A DNA stretch of 64,000 bases from DATGFB01 sp032160545 (lineage in GTDB: Bacteria; Actinomycetota; Actinomycetes; Mycobacteriales; Jatrophihabitantaceae). The DNA lies in NCBI GenBank assembly GCA_032160545.1, contig JAVHVN010000098.1:1-64000 (forward strand), in the 5' to 3' direction. Of this stretch, positions 16,000-24,865 are shown one piece after another (positions within the stretch are counted from its first letter, which is position 1; every line of letters begins with the position of its first letter). The translations under genes and the position numbers were made by a program. Below the pieces are notes generated by a model that was given only the letters and a program-made list of their open reading frames with translations, did no database searches and was not told the DNA's origin.

Positions 16000-16423
16000 T
16001 GGCGGCGGTCGTCATCTCGTGGGGCGGTCCACCGGGCGGGTCGGTCGCATGCAGCCTGGACAGGTAGTCCTGCCACGCCGCCAGACCCGCGTCATCGCTC
16101 GCCGACGCTGCGGTCGGCCTGCCCCGGGACGCGGCCGAAGCCACACGGTGGTTGCGCCCCGGCCGATCGCCGTGCAGAAGCTTCCACCACACGTAGATGC
16201 CCATCACCGCGAACAGCGGCCACTCGAAGGCATAGGCCCACGCGACCTCGCGCCCGCGCAGAGCGCGCGTCCACTCGAACCACGCGGCTCCCGCGCTGAG
16301 GGCCACGCCGGCGAGCATGGTTGCGTGTAGCCGAAGGGCAGCGGCGCTGATCCAGTCGACCCGTGGCCGGTGTTCTCGAGCCCCGCGATCGCTCTGGCTT
16401 GCCGCGTCTGCTCGTTCGCTCAT
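15935..16423 (-). CDS. Two-helix membrane protein coupled to ctaG
   Basis: 162 residues from the ATG at 16423, which overlaps the ctaG stop (ATGA). Two hydrophobic helices are visible (ATMLAGVALSAGAAWFEW and YAFEWPLFAVMGIYVWWKLL), followed by an Arg/Ser-rich cytosolic tail. The last 20 or so codons run antisense into the end of ctaB. No family name; translation coupling and location suggest an accessory of oxidase assembly. Confidence 0.68.
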   Translation of the reverse strand: MSERADAASQSDRGAREHRPRVDWISAAALRLHATMLAGVALSAGAAWFEWTRALRGREVAWAYAFEWPLFAVMGIYVWWKLLHGDRPGRNHRVASAASRGRPTAASASDDAGLAAWQDYLSRLHATDPPGGPPHEMTTAAINAGSEAARPRRRRGKADSGT

Positions 16424-17292
16424 CACGCGGCTCCGCGCACAGCCAATTCGCGCATCGTCTGCAGGTCCATCCGTTCGGCGACCCGCTTCTCGTTGCGCAA
16501 CCAGTCGCACATGGCGATCACCACCCATACCGAATCGATGATCATGCTGCCGGCCCACATCAAGGCCCCTCCCAGCTGCTGGTCCGCGATCGGGCCCGGG
16601 CCGAACGGCCGATCCACGCGGCTGTAGAAGGGGAACATGACGTAGTTCGACGAGTAGATGAAGAACCCGGACATCGTCTCGGGGAACATCATGCTGAACA
16701 GCGACACGACGCGAATCGCGTACGGCACCCGGCGGGGCCCCGGGTTGACCGACAGCAGCGGGTAGTAGAAGACCAGCGCCGCGCCAAGGTAGAGCGGGTG
16801 CTCCACAAATCGATGCACCAGCGGATGTTCAAGGGAGAATTCATAGAACGGGGAGAAGTGCGTGCCCAACAGCACCCCTGCGAAGAGCGTCCAGCCGACC
16901 ACGGGGTGCGTCAGCCACGTCAGCAGACGGCTGCGCAGCACCGGCAGCACCCACCGGCGGCGCACTTGCCGGGAGCTGACTCGAAGCACGAGTAGCACCG
17001 GCGCCCCGAGCAGCAGCAACGGCCCGACGAGCATCATGAGGGCGATGTGCTGCACCATGTGCGCCCAGAAGAACGTGTCGTCGTAAGCGCCGAACGGGCC
17101 GAGCACGACTATCCAGGTGATGACGATCGCGCAGACGAAGCTGACCGTGTACCGGCGCGGCCACGGCATCTCGGGCGTCCGGCAATTCACCGCTCGGACG
17201 GCCCAGAGGTAGAGGGCCGTGGCCATGATCAGTACGGTCGCGATCAGAGGGTCGAACGTCCACCCGCGCAGCATGGTCAGCAGGTCACCCAT
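16423..17292 (-). CDS. ctaG: CtaG-type cytochrome c oxidase assembly factor
   Basis: 289 residues, about seven hydrophobic helices, of the caa3-type CtaG family, which supports copper loading of the oxidase. Characteristic features are the TFFWAHMVQHIALMMLVGPL helix with two His, the HPLVHRFVEHPLYLG segment and PETMSGFFIYSS. These His and Met residues could bind copper. The gene is the first of a two-gene unit with the overlapping small membrane protein. Confidence 0.9.
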   Translation of the reverse strand: MGDLLTMLRGWTFDPLIATVLIMATALYLWAVRAVNCRTPEMPWPRRYTVSFVCAIVITWIVVLGPFGAYDDTFFWAHMVQHIALMMLVGPLLLLGAPVLLVLRVSSRQVRRRWVLPVLRSRLLTWLTHPVVGWTLFAGVLLGTHFSPFYEFSLEHPLVHRFVEHPLYLGAALVFYYPLLSVNPGPRRVPYAIRVVSLFSMMFPETMSGFFIYSSNYVMFPFYSRVDRPFGPGPIADQQLGGALMWAGSMIIDSVWVVIAMCDWLRNEKRVAERMDLQTMRELAVRGAA

Positions 17293-17366
17293 ATGCGGGC
17301 ACGCTACGCCCGTGACTCGTCCGCCGGAATGTGCTCGCGTCGCAAGTCGACGGGCGTCGACCGGGT

Positions 17367-19076
17367 CTACCTGGCCGGTAGCGGGAGCTGGCAGCAGGCG
17401 ATGGTGCCGCTGCCAGCGGGGCTGTGGACGGTGAGGGTCCCGCCGAGTGCGTCGACGCGGTCTTTGAGTCCGACGAGGCCGGTGCCGTGCCCCGGGTCGG
17501 CGCCCCCGACGCCGTCGTCGTGGACGCAGAGGTGCAGGGTCGTGTCGGTTGCCTGCGCCGTGATCTCGACAACCGAGGCGTGGGCGTGCTTCGCGGCGTT
17601 GGTGAGCGTCTCCGAGGCGACGTAGTAGGCCGCGACCTCGATCGGTTCGGGCAGTCGATCCTCGATCCGCACGTCGAGTTGCACCGGGATCGTCGATCGG
17701 CGGGCGAGGGCGCGCAGGGCCGGCGCCAGGCCGGCTCGGGACAGGATCGCCGGGTGGATGCCGCGGGACAGTTCGCGCAGCTCGTCGACCACGTCCAAGA
17801 TGTCGGTGGCGACGTGCATCAGTTCGGTGCCGAGCTCGTCGTCGTGGTGGGGTGCTGCGGCCGAGCGCAGCCGCAGGGCCAGGGCGAGCAGGCGTTGCTG
17901 CCCGCCGTCGTGCAGGTCACGCTCGATGCGGCGGCGCGCATCGTCTGAGGCGGCGACGATCCGGGCGCGGGAGTTGACCAGTTCGGCGCGGTTCTGGGCG
18001 TTGGCCACGGCGGTGGCGACCAGGTCGGTGAACTCCGACATCCGCAGTTCCAGGTCCGGCGGCAGCGGCCCGGGTCCGACGGCCAGGGTGCCCCACAGCC
18101 GGCCGTCGACGTGGATCGGAACGGCCACGGCCGAGCGGATCCCTTCCCGCAGCGTGGCCTCGCCCCCTTCGAGGGCGGCGTAGTCCTCGACCCGGGCGGC
18201 TCGGCCGGTGCGCCGCACGGTCGCGGTCAGCCCGTTGCGCGGGTAGCCCACCCAGGGCTCGCCGACCCGGATCCCGGGATCGGTGTCGCCCTCGTTGGCC
18301 ATCAGCGTGGCGCTGCCATCAGGCTCGAAGCGGATCAACCGCGCCGTGCCGCTGCCGAACCGCCGCAACGCCTCCCGGGTCACCGCCGCGAACAACGCCT
18401 CCGGCGGCTCACCCCGTGCGACCAGCATCGCCAGGCGCCGCAACGCCGCCTGCGTGTCCGCCAGCTCGTGCAACCGCTGCGTCGCGTGCGCATTCGCGAT
18501 CGCCGTCGCGACGAACTCCGTGAAGGAGGTGAGGCGTGCCTCGGTGTCCGTGGGCAGCGGACGGACCTCGACCGAGCTCGCGATCATCGCACCCCAGAGC
18601 CGGCCCTGGACGACGATCGGTGCCCCCGCTGCTGCGCGGAAGCCGGCACGGCGGGCGGCCACCCCTGGCGCTCCCGTGGCGTCCGCGTAGCTGTCGATCC
18701 GGGCCGGGCGGCCGGTTTCGGCGATGATCGTGGTGAGGTTCCTCCCTCCCAGCGGCTCCCGGGAGCCGATGACCGGGACCGCCTGTCCGGTGCGCCGCCA
18801 GTTCGCGAGGACGATGGACGTGCCGTCGGACTCGTAGCGGATCATCGCCGTCTGGTTCACGTCGAGGAGGCGGCCGGCCTCTTCGGGCACCGCGGCGAGC
18901 ACGTCGTCCGAAGATGCTCCGCCCGCGACGAGCGTGGCCACGCGCCGCAGCGCGGCCTGCTCGTCGGCGAGCTGTCGCAACCGCCGGTCGTCGGGCGAGG
19001 GCATGCCTCCGGCGTCGGCGGCGCGACGGTCGGCACCGGCGCGATCGCCGTCTGCGCGCGTCATCGGCGCGTCCAT
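17367..19076 (-). CDS. Sensor histidine kinase with two GAF domains (NarL/DevS type), orphan
   Basis: 569 residues: GAF 1 (about 50-195), GAF 2 (about 215-355), a HisKA_3 dimerisation segment with the phospho-acceptor His in ERDLHDGGQQ (about residue 389), and a HATPase with NAAKHAHAS (N-box), DDGVGG and a GTGLVGLKDR lid. The GAF-plus-linker units resemble each other (LADEQAALRRVATLV versus LADTQAALRRLAMLV), indicating internal duplication. No membrane helix, so it senses a cytosolic signal. No response regulator lies beside it; the partner must be elsewhere. Start could also be the ATG at 19064. Confidence 0.9.
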   Translation of the reverse strand: MDAPMTRADGDRAGADRRAADAGGMPSPDDRRLRQLADEQAALRRVATLVAGGASSDDVLAAVPEEAGRLLDVNQTAMIRYESDGTSIVLANWRRTGQAVPVIGSREPLGGRNLTTIIAETGRPARIDSYADATGAPGVAARRAGFRAAAGAPIVVQGRLWGAMIASSVEVRPLPTDTEARLTSFTEFVATAIANAHATQRLHELADTQAALRRLAMLVARGEPPEALFAAVTREALRRFGSGTARLIRFEPDGSATLMANEGDTDPGIRVGEPWVGYPRNGLTATVRRTGRAARVEDYAALEGGEATLREGIRSAVAVPIHVDGRLWGTLAVGPGPLPPDLELRMSEFTDLVATAVANAQNRAELVNSRARIVAASDDARRRIERDLHDGGQQRLLALALRLRSAAAPHHDDELGTELMHVATDILDVVDELRELSRGIHPAILSRAGLAPALRALARRSTIPVQLDVRIEDRLPEPIEVAAYYVASETLTNAAKHAHASVVEITAQATDTTLHLCVHDDGVGGADPGHGTGLVGLKDRVDALGGTLTVHSPAGSGTIACCQLPLPAR

Positions 19077-19152
19077 CCGGCATCAGCCTCCGATGCGGCG
19101 GCGAGCGTGCCGGGAGGCCTGGATCCCGGCAACCCGTGGGACTGGCCGCAAG

Positions 19153-19797
19153 CTATTCCGGCCAGTCCGAGTTCTCGATGACCTCGACGAAGTTGCCGCG
19201 CTGGTAACCCGGGACGAACCGCTCCAGTACGTCGGCCTTGACGTTGCCGAACGTCGTCTCCGGCTTGGGTGCGATGCCGTCGGCGAATGCCTGGAGGATG
19301 CTGCGCTTGAAGTCCGGGCGCGGGTGCAAGGTGGTGATTGCGGCGCGGTCGGAGTCGCTGATGTCGTGGTAGCCGATGCCGAGGACGTCGTACTCGACGC
19401 CGGCCGTCACCAGTGCCACCTCGGGCTCCATGAACTCGGGGATGCCCGGCGTGGTGTGCAGCGCGATCGCCGTCCAGACCCGGCGGATGCTGTCCTCGGG
19501 CACACCATGGCCTTGCAGGAAGCGTCGCGACTCGTCGGCGCCGTCCACCTCGAACCGCCGGCCGCTGCCGCGAAACTGCTCGTTCAGGCCAAGGTCGTGG
19601 AACATCGCGCCGAGGTAGAGCAGTTCGGGGTCGAAGCTGAGCCCCCGGTTGCGGCCCTGCAGGCTGCCGAACCAGAACACCCGGCGCGAGTGGTCGTAGA
19701 TCAAATCGCTCGTCGTGTCACGTACCAGATCTGTCGCGTCGCGGGCCAGCTTGGTGTCGGGAACCGTGACCCCGGCTGCGGTCTGTGCACTGCCCAT
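19153..19797 (-). CDS. HD-domain protein (cyanamide-hydratase-like)
   Basis: 214 residues. The metal-binding residues of an HD phosphohydrolase fold are seen: His in YDHSRRVFWFG, the HD pair in GAMFHDLGLN, and a further His in WTAIALHTTPG. The spacing and motifs resemble the Ddi2/cyanamide hydratase branch, whose members hydrate nitriles or cyanamide or cleave phosphoesters. The actual substrate is unknown. It is divergent from hpd across a 326-base spacer. Confidence 0.8.
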   Translation of the reverse strand: MGSAQTAAGVTVPDTKLARDATDLVRDTTSDLIYDHSRRVFWFGSLQGRNRGLSFDPELLYLGAMFHDLGLNEQFRGSGRRFEVDGADESRRFLQGHGVPEDSIRRVWTAIALHTTPGIPEFMEPEVALVTAGVEYDVLGIGYHDISDSDRAAITTLHPRPDFKRSILQAFADGIAPKPETTFGNVKADVLERFVPGYQRGNFVEVIENSDWPE

Positions 19798-20123
19798 GTC
19801 GATGCCTCCTTGTGCGTGAAGGCCCCGGCGGGCCGTTCGCGTATTACCGACGATCCGCGCATAACGTGCGCCGGTCGCCCTGGTAGGCGGGCATTTGCCC
19901 TACCGGCTAACGGGAACCGAGCCGATCGCGGGAATTCGCCGGAGCGCGCCGCCGACGAGTTCGCCGGGGTGGCGCCGATGACTAGACAGAACGCTCAGCA
20001 ATATCCCGCATCCATTGCACAATTCAGCCAGGTTGACCACCTGAAGCTGGAAAGGTTGCATAACTCCCTGACGTGGTCGTTGATTGACGGGAACACCTCA
20101 CCGCACCAGGACGGAGACCGTCG
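19798..20123. other. Divergent intergenic region between HD protein and hpd
   Basis: 326 bases with no convincing frame. It must hold both divergent promoters. The right half is AT-richer; TTGACC at 20033-20038 could be a -35 element for hpd, but no clean -10 follows at the right distance. GGAG lies a few bases before the hpd start. No riboswitch or strong dyad is seen. Confidence 0.45.
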
Positions 20124-21329
20124 ATGACCATGGAACAGGCGCTCACCGACGCCGAACGGATCGCGCAGCTGAGCGTCGATCAACTCAGCGAGTTGGTCGG
20201 CCTCGTCGAGTACGACGCGTCGCGCGACGTCTTTCCCATCAACGGCTGGGACGCCCTCGTCTGGGTGGTCGGTAACGCGACCCAGGCGGCGCTGTTCTAC
20301 CAGGCGGTCTACGGCATGGAACTCGTCGCATACGCCGGACCGGAGACCGGGGTCCGGGATCACCACTCCTACGTCCTGCGCAGCGGCGCCGCCCGGTTCG
20401 TCCTCAACGGAGCAGTCGACCCGTCCAGCCCGCTGCTCGACGTGCACGCGCGTCACGGCGACGGCATCGCCGACATCGCGCTGCAGGTTCCTGACGTCGA
20501 CAAGTGCATCGAGCATGCGCGACGCACTGGGGCGGTGATCCTCGAGGAGCCGCACGATCTCGTCGACGAGCACGGTTCGGTGCGCGTGGCAGCCCTCGCG
20601 GCATACGGCGACGTGCGGCACACGCTGGTCGACCGCTCGCGGTACGACGGGCCGTACCTGCCCGGGTACGTCGCCCGCTCGTCGGGATTCGTCAAGCCGG
20701 TCGACGCGCCCAAGCGCCACTTCCAGGCGATCGATCACGTGGTGGGCAACGTCGAGCTCGGACGCATGGACGACTGGGTGGACTTCTACAACCGCGTGAT
20801 GGGCTTCACGAACATGGCGGAATTCATCGGCGACGACATCGCCACGGAGTACTCCGCGCTGATGTCCAAGGTCGTGGCGAATGGCAACCACCGGGTGAAG
20901 TTCCCGCTCAACGAGCCGTCGCCGGGCAAGCGGAAGAGCCAGATCGACGAGTACCTGGAGTTCTACGGCGGGCCCGGCCCGCAGCACGTGGCGCTGGCGA
21001 CGAACGACATCCTGCGCACCGTCGACGACCTGCGCGCCCGCGGCGTCGAGTTCCTCGCTACGCCTGCGACCTACTACGAGGATCCGGTGCTGCGCGCCCG
21101 GATCGGAGAGGTGCGAGTGCCGATCGAGGAGCTGCAGCGCCGCGACATCCTGGTCGACCGCGACGAGGACGGCTACCTGCTCCAGATCTTCACCAGGCCG
21201 ATCGGTGACCGCCCGACGGTGTTCTTCGAGTTCATCGAGCGGCACGGCTCGCTCGGCTTCGGCAAGGGGAACTTCAAGGCTCTGTTCGAGGCGATCGAAC
21301 GGGAGCAGGAGCTGCGCGGCAACGTCTGA
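20124..21329 (+). CDS. hpd: 4-Hydroxyphenylpyruvate dioxygenase
   Basis: 401 residues, the usual length. The enzyme converts 4-hydroxyphenylpyruvate to homogentisate in tyrosine breakdown using Fe(II). The three iron ligands of the C-terminal vicinal-oxygen-chelate domain are visible: His in FQAIDHVVGN, His in GPQHVALAT and Glu in VFFEFIER. The C-terminal GFGKGNFKALFEAIEREQ helix that gates the active site is intact. GGAG lies upstream of the ATG. No homogentisate dioxygenase gene is in the window. Confidence 0.97.
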   Translation: MTMEQALTDAERIAQLSVDQLSELVGLVEYDASRDVFPINGWDALVWVVGNATQAALFYQAVYGMELVAYAGPETGVRDHHSYVLRSGAARFVLNGAVDPSSPLLDVHARHGDGIADIALQVPDVDKCIEHARRTGAVILEEPHDLVDEHGSVRVAALAAYGDVRHTLVDRSRYDGPYLPGYVARSSGFVKPVDAPKRHFQAIDHVVGNVELGRMDDWVDFYNRVMGFTNMAEFIGDDIATEYSALMSKVVANGNHRVKFPLNEPSPGKRKSQIDEYLEFYGGPGPQHVALATNDILRTVDDLRARGVEFLATPATYYEDPVLRARIGEVRVPIEELQRRDILVDRDEDGYLLQIFTRPIGDRPTVFFEFIERHGSLGFGKGNFKALFEAIEREQELRGNV

Positions 21330-21383
21330 CGGTGTCAGGCGCTCGTCCGGCAGCGACGCGAGCGACCGCTCGCCGGTCGGGCG

Positions 21384-22559
21384 TCACCCGCCCGCGCGCC
21401 GGGCGACTCGCTTGGCGATCGACATGCGATGCGTCTCGGAGGAGCCGTCGTAGATCCGGAACGCCCGGATGTCGGCGTAGATCCGTCCGACGACGAGCTC
21501 CTCGGACGTGCCGAGCCCGCCGCACAACTGCACGCTGCGATCGACGACGCGGCTCGCTGCCTCGCTGATGAACACCTTCGCGCGCGAGGACGCCTCGGTC
21601 CCCCGATCGCCCTCGGCGAGCAGCCACGAGGTCTGCCACAGCAGAGCCTGCGAGGCGGCGAGATCGATCTCGTTGTCGGCGATCAGCTGTTGTGCCATTC
21701 CGTGCTCGGCGAGCCGCCTGCCGAAGATCTCGCGTTCGACACTGCGCTTGACGGCGATCTCCTGCGCCCGGCGTGCGGCACCGAGCCAGCGCATGCAGTG
21801 GGTGAGCCGGGCGGGCGCAAGCCGCACCTGGGCGTAACGGAATCCCTCGCCGACCGCGCCGAGCACGGCACTGTCGGGGACGACCGCGCCGTCGAACCGA
21901 ACGCCGCAATGGCCACCCACCGTCGTCGAATCGATCGTGCGGGCATGGCCGGTGATGTGGAACCCGGGGTTGTCGGTATCGACCAGCAGCATCGTCGCGC
22001 CGCGCTGGGCGCCCTCTCCGGTCGCCACCATGACGATCGAGAACGCGGCACCATCGGCACCGGTGATGAGGTGCTTCTCCCCGTCGATGCGCCAGCCGCC
22101 GTCGACGCGGGTGGCGGTCGTCTGCAGGGCCGACGGATCCGAGCCTGCGCCCGGCAGCGGCTCGGTCATCGCGAAGCAGGAGCGGATGTCACCGGCGACG
22201 AGCGGGCGCAGGTACCGGTCCTTCTGCTCGTCGGTCGCCACGACCGACAGCAGGTGGATGTTGCCCTCGTCGGGCGCCGCGCAGTTGAGCGCGAGCGGCC
22301 CGAAGAGGCTGCGGCCGGCCTCCTCCAGCAGCACCGCCGCTTCGTCGAATCGGAAACCTCCGCCCCCGAACTCCGCCGCCGCCTGCGGAGCCCAGATGCC
22401 AGCCGCGCGCGCGGCCTCCTGCAACTGGGTCCGAGCCTTGTCCTCGATGCCTGCCGCGAACAGTTCCTGCTCGCGCGGCACGACGATCTCGTCGACGAAC
22501 CGGCGGATCCTTTGCCGCCACTCGTCCACACGGGGGGAGAGCGAGAAGTCGAAGGCCAC
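21384..22559 (-). CDS. Acyl-CoA dehydrogenase
   Basis: 391 residues with the three-part acyl-CoA dehydrogenase fold: helical N-domain (FVDEIVVPREQELF), middle beta domain (CFAMTEPLPGAGSDPSAL, flavin/substrate-binding) and C-terminal helical domain (QLCGGLGTSEELVVGRIY, FRIYDGSSETHRM). The GSSETHR ending is typical of ACAD10/11-like and medium- or branched-chain enzymes. The chain-length specificity cannot be read. It runs in the same direction as the HMG-CoA-lyase-like gene, so a shared role in leucine or branched-acyl breakdown is possible. Confidence 0.92.
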   Translation of the reverse strand: MAFDFSLSPRVDEWRQRIRRFVDEIVVPREQELFAAGIEDKARTQLQEAARAAGIWAPQAAAEFGGGGFRFDEAAVLLEEAGRSLFGPLALNCAAPDEGNIHLLSVVATDEQKDRYLRPLVAGDIRSCFAMTEPLPGAGSDPSALQTTATRVDGGWRIDGEKHLITGADGAAFSIVMVATGEGAQRGATMLLVDTDNPGFHITGHARTIDSTTVGGHCGVRFDGAVVPDSAVLGAVGEGFRYAQVRLAPARLTHCMRWLGAARRAQEIAVKRSVEREIFGRRLAEHGMAQQLIADNEIDLAASQALLWQTSWLLAEGDRGTEASSRAKVFISEAASRVVDRSVQLCGGLGTSEELVVGRIYADIRAFRIYDGSSETHRMSIAKRVARRAGG

Positions 22560-22667
22560 GCGGTGCTCCGTTCGGTTGTGCGACCCGCCGTCTGCGGGGC
22601 CGCGGAGTCTCTGCCGCGATGCCGGGCACGCTCGGCGAACGTGGTCGAACAGCGTTGGACTTGCAGC

Positions 22668-23600
22668 TCACGACACGGCTGCATCGACGCCCAGAGGCCG
22701 AGGCCGGCCACCGGCGCGGTACAGCGAGCTGGGTAGCTGGTGCCCGACGGCCCTCTCGGTGACCGCGGAGGCGACAAGCAGGGCGTCGAGGTCGATGCCG
22801 CTCTCGACGCCGCAACCGTCCAGCAGGTAGACCAGCTCCTCGGTCGCGATGTTGCCGCTCGCGCCCGGCGCGAACGGACAGCCGCCGAGGCCGCCCACGG
22901 ACGCGTCCAGCGAGGTGACGCCGGCCTGGATCGCCGCGAGCGCATTCGCGATGCCGGTGCCCCGGGTGTCGTGGAAGTGCACGCCGACGTCGATCCCCGG
23001 GGCGACCGCGCGCACCGCGTCGACCAGGTCCAGGACGCGTCGGGGCGTGGTCGTGCCGATCGTGTCGCCGAGGCACAGGACGTCCGCGCCGCGCGCGACA
23101 GCCTGCCGGGCGACGTCCACAGAGCGCTCGATCGGTGTGGGACCGGTGAAGGGGCAGTCCCACGCGGTCGCGATGATGACCTCGACCGTGCCGCCGGCCG
23201 CGTGTCCGATGGCCACTATCTCCTCGACAAGTTCGATCGACTCGGCGGTCGAGCGCCCGACGTTCGCGCGGCTGTGCGCGTCGGCGGCAGAGATGACGTA
23301 CTCGAGGTCGGTGATGCCGGCGGCGACCGCACGGTGCGCGCCGCGAGGGCTCGCGACGAGTGCCGACCACCTGATGGCGGGCCAGCGCGACAGTGCCTCG
23401 GCGACCTGCTCGGCGTCGGCCAGCGCAGGCACGGCCCGGGGGGACACGAAGCTGGTCGCCTCGATGCGCCCGACGCCCGTCGCTACAAGGGCTTCGATCA
23501 TGGCGAGCTTGGACGCGAGCGGCACCGGCGCCTCGATCTGAAGCCCGTCGCGCATGCCGACCTCGCGGATCGAGACCGACCGCGGCAGGACCAGCTCCAT
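22668..23600 (-). CDS. Hydroxymethylglutaryl-CoA lyase family protein
   Basis: 310 residues with the DRE-TIM barrel lyase signatures: VGMRDGLQ at the N-terminus (catalytic Arg-Asp), HFHDTRGTG (metal-binding His pair) and the loop SVGGLGGCPFAPGASGN with the catalytic Cys. This matches HMG-CoA lyase, which splits HMG-CoA to acetyl-CoA and acetoacetate at the end of leucine catabolism; related (citramalyl-type) lyases are alternatives. The ATG at 23600 is used because the conserved fold begins directly after it; its ribosome binding site is weak. Confidence 0.9.
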   Translation of the reverse strand: MELVLPRSVSIREVGMRDGLQIEAPVPLASKLAMIEALVATGVGRIEATSFVSPRAVPALADAEQVAEALSRWPAIRWSALVASPRGAHRAVAAGITDLEYVISAADAHSRANVGRSTAESIELVEEIVAIGHAAGGTVEVIIATAWDCPFTGPTPIERSVDVARQAVARGADVLCLGDTIGTTTPRRVLDLVDAVRAVAPGIDVGVHFHDTRGTGIANALAAIQAGVTSLDASVGGLGGCPFAPGASGNIATEELVYLLDGCGVESGIDLDALLVASAVTERAVGHQLPSSLYRAGGRPRPLGVDAAVS

Positions 23601-23698
23601 GCCGATGAGGCTACCGGGCGCCAACGGCGTCGGGCCGCGCTCGCGGACCCATGACGACCCCACGAAAGCCTCGGCGCCATGCGGTCGTCGAATGACGA

Positions 23699-24355
23699 TC
23701 ATCCGGCGAAGCCCCCGCCCAGCGCGGTGAGGGCAGCGTCGAGGTAGACCGTGAGTTCGGCGTCGCCGCGCCTGACCCAGACATCGAAGGCTGCCCGGCA
23801 GGCGGCGAGGGTGCTGCGGCCGATCGCCAGCGGGATCAGCTCGTCCGCGGCCTCGCCGCGGCGCTGCGCCGCGAAGTCGCTCACCGCGCGCTCCCACGCG
23901 TCGTAGTGCTGCGTCGCGCTCGCCTGCAGTGCGGGCACCGAGCCGATCAGGTTGATGCGTGCGCGCAGTTCGGCGACGTCCTCGGGGCCGTAGTGGTTGA
24001 CGCTCACGACGACCTCGCGGATAGCGGTCATGACGTCGGCGCGGGCCGGAACCCGGTCGAAAGCCGCGCGCAACTGCGTGACTTCGTCGTCGAACTGGTA
24101 CCAGAGGATCTCGGACTTCGACTCGAAGTACCTGAAGAAGGTGCGGCGGCTGACACCGGCCTCCGATGCGATGTCCTCGACGGTCGTCTCGTCGAACCCG
24201 CGCTCGGTGAACAGCCGCAAGGAGATGACCTCGATCTCGCGGGCACTGGTGCCGCGGGGCCTTCCGCGCCGTCCGCCGGTGCCGGCGGCGAAGGGGACGG
24301 CCGCCGGCCCGGCTCTGCGCGGGGTGTTCACGGCCTGCATTCTGCCCTTGCCCAT
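23699..24355 (-). CDS. mftR: Mycofactocin-system TetR regulator
   Basis: 218 residues of the TetR family. The helix-turn-helix is at about 40-85 (LRLFTERGFDETTVEDIA and VSRRTFFRYFESKSEILW), preceded by a basic GRRGRPRGT stretch. Divergent location immediately upstream of mftA-B-C and the sequence type identify it as MftR, known to repress mft genes and to respond to acyl-CoA. An ATG six codons in (MQAVNT) is an alternative start. Confidence 0.9.
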   Translation of the reverse strand: MGKGRMQAVNTPRRAGPAAVPFAAGTGGRRGRPRGTSAREIEVISLRLFTERGFDETTVEDIASEAGVSRRTFFRYFESKSEILWYQFDDEVTQLRAAFDRVPARADVMTAIREVVVSVNHYGPEDVAELRARINLIGSVPALQASATQHYDAWERAVSDFAAQRRGEAADELIPLAIGRSTLAACRAAFDVWVRRGDAELTVYLDAALTALGGGFAG

Positions 24356-24417
24356 TGATTTTTGTCACTCAGTGTCGTTACGGTCGCGGGACACCCGCAG
24401 TGACGTGAGGAGCAGGC
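24356..24417. promoter_or_regulatory. mftR-mftA divergent regulatory region with dyad
   Basis: 62 bases between mftR and mftA. It is AT-richer on the mftR side and contains the short palindrome CACT-C-AGTG (24366-24374) within TGTCACTCAGTGTC, a candidate MftR operator. GTGAGGAG before the mftA ATG is its ribosome binding site. Confidence 0.5.
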
Positions 24418-24564
24418 ATGAGTGACGCGATCGAGGCCGTCGAGACCGTGAGTCCGGAAACCGTGGAGGCCGGCCAGACCGAGCAAGCCGGCGCCGACGA
24501 GGTGATCGTCGCTGACGTCCTCGTCGAGGAGGTCTCGATCGATGGCATGTGCGGTGTCTACTGA
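24418..24564 (+). CDS. mftA: Mycofactocin precursor peptide
   Basis: 48 residues, too short for many gene finders. The acidic leader (rich in Glu, Val and Ala) ends in the invariant core IDGMCGVY, whose terminal Val-Tyr is decarboxylated and cross-linked by MftC and released by MftE to give the redox cofactor mycofactocin. GAGGAGC lies six bases before the ATG. The 3' end overlaps the start of mftB by 23 bases, and the mftB ribosome binding site lies inside this gene. Confidence 0.97.
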   Translation: MSDAIEAVETVSPETVEAGQTEQAGADEVIVADVLVEEVSIDGMCGVY

Positions 24565-24865
24565 ACCGAGCACGCCGGCCCCAACGACCGACGGGTTCGA
24601 CGTCGACGCTGCGTGGCGGCTGCACCCGCAGGTCGCCATCCGTCCCGAGCGGTTCGGCGCGCTGCTGTACCACTTCGGGACCAGGCGGCTGTCCTTCGTG
24701 AAGAACCACGTGCTCCTCGACGTCGTCACGGCGCTCGGGCGGCAGGGATCCGCGCGCACGGCCTGTGCGGCCGCGGGTGTGTCGGAGGCCGAGCTGCCCG
24801 TGTACGTCACCGCCCTCGAGACGCTGGCCGCGTCGTCGATGATCTGCGAGAGGACCGCGCCGTGA
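24542..24865 (+). CDS. mftB: Mycofactocin chaperone (RiPP recognition element)
   Basis: 107 residues. MftB binds the MftA leader and presents it to MftC. The family segment AAWRLHPQVAIRPERFGALLYHFGTRRLSF is present (residues about 23-52). The ATG at 24542 is supported by GAGGAGG nine bases upstream within mftA; a GTG at 24554 would be the alternative. It overlaps mftA at its 5' end and mftC at its 3' end (GTGA). Confidence 0.95.
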   Translation: MACAVSTEPSTPAPTTDGFDVDAAWRLHPQVAIRPERFGALLYHFGTRRLSFVKNHVLLDVVTALGRQGSARTACAAAGVSEAELPVYVTALETLAASSMICERTAP

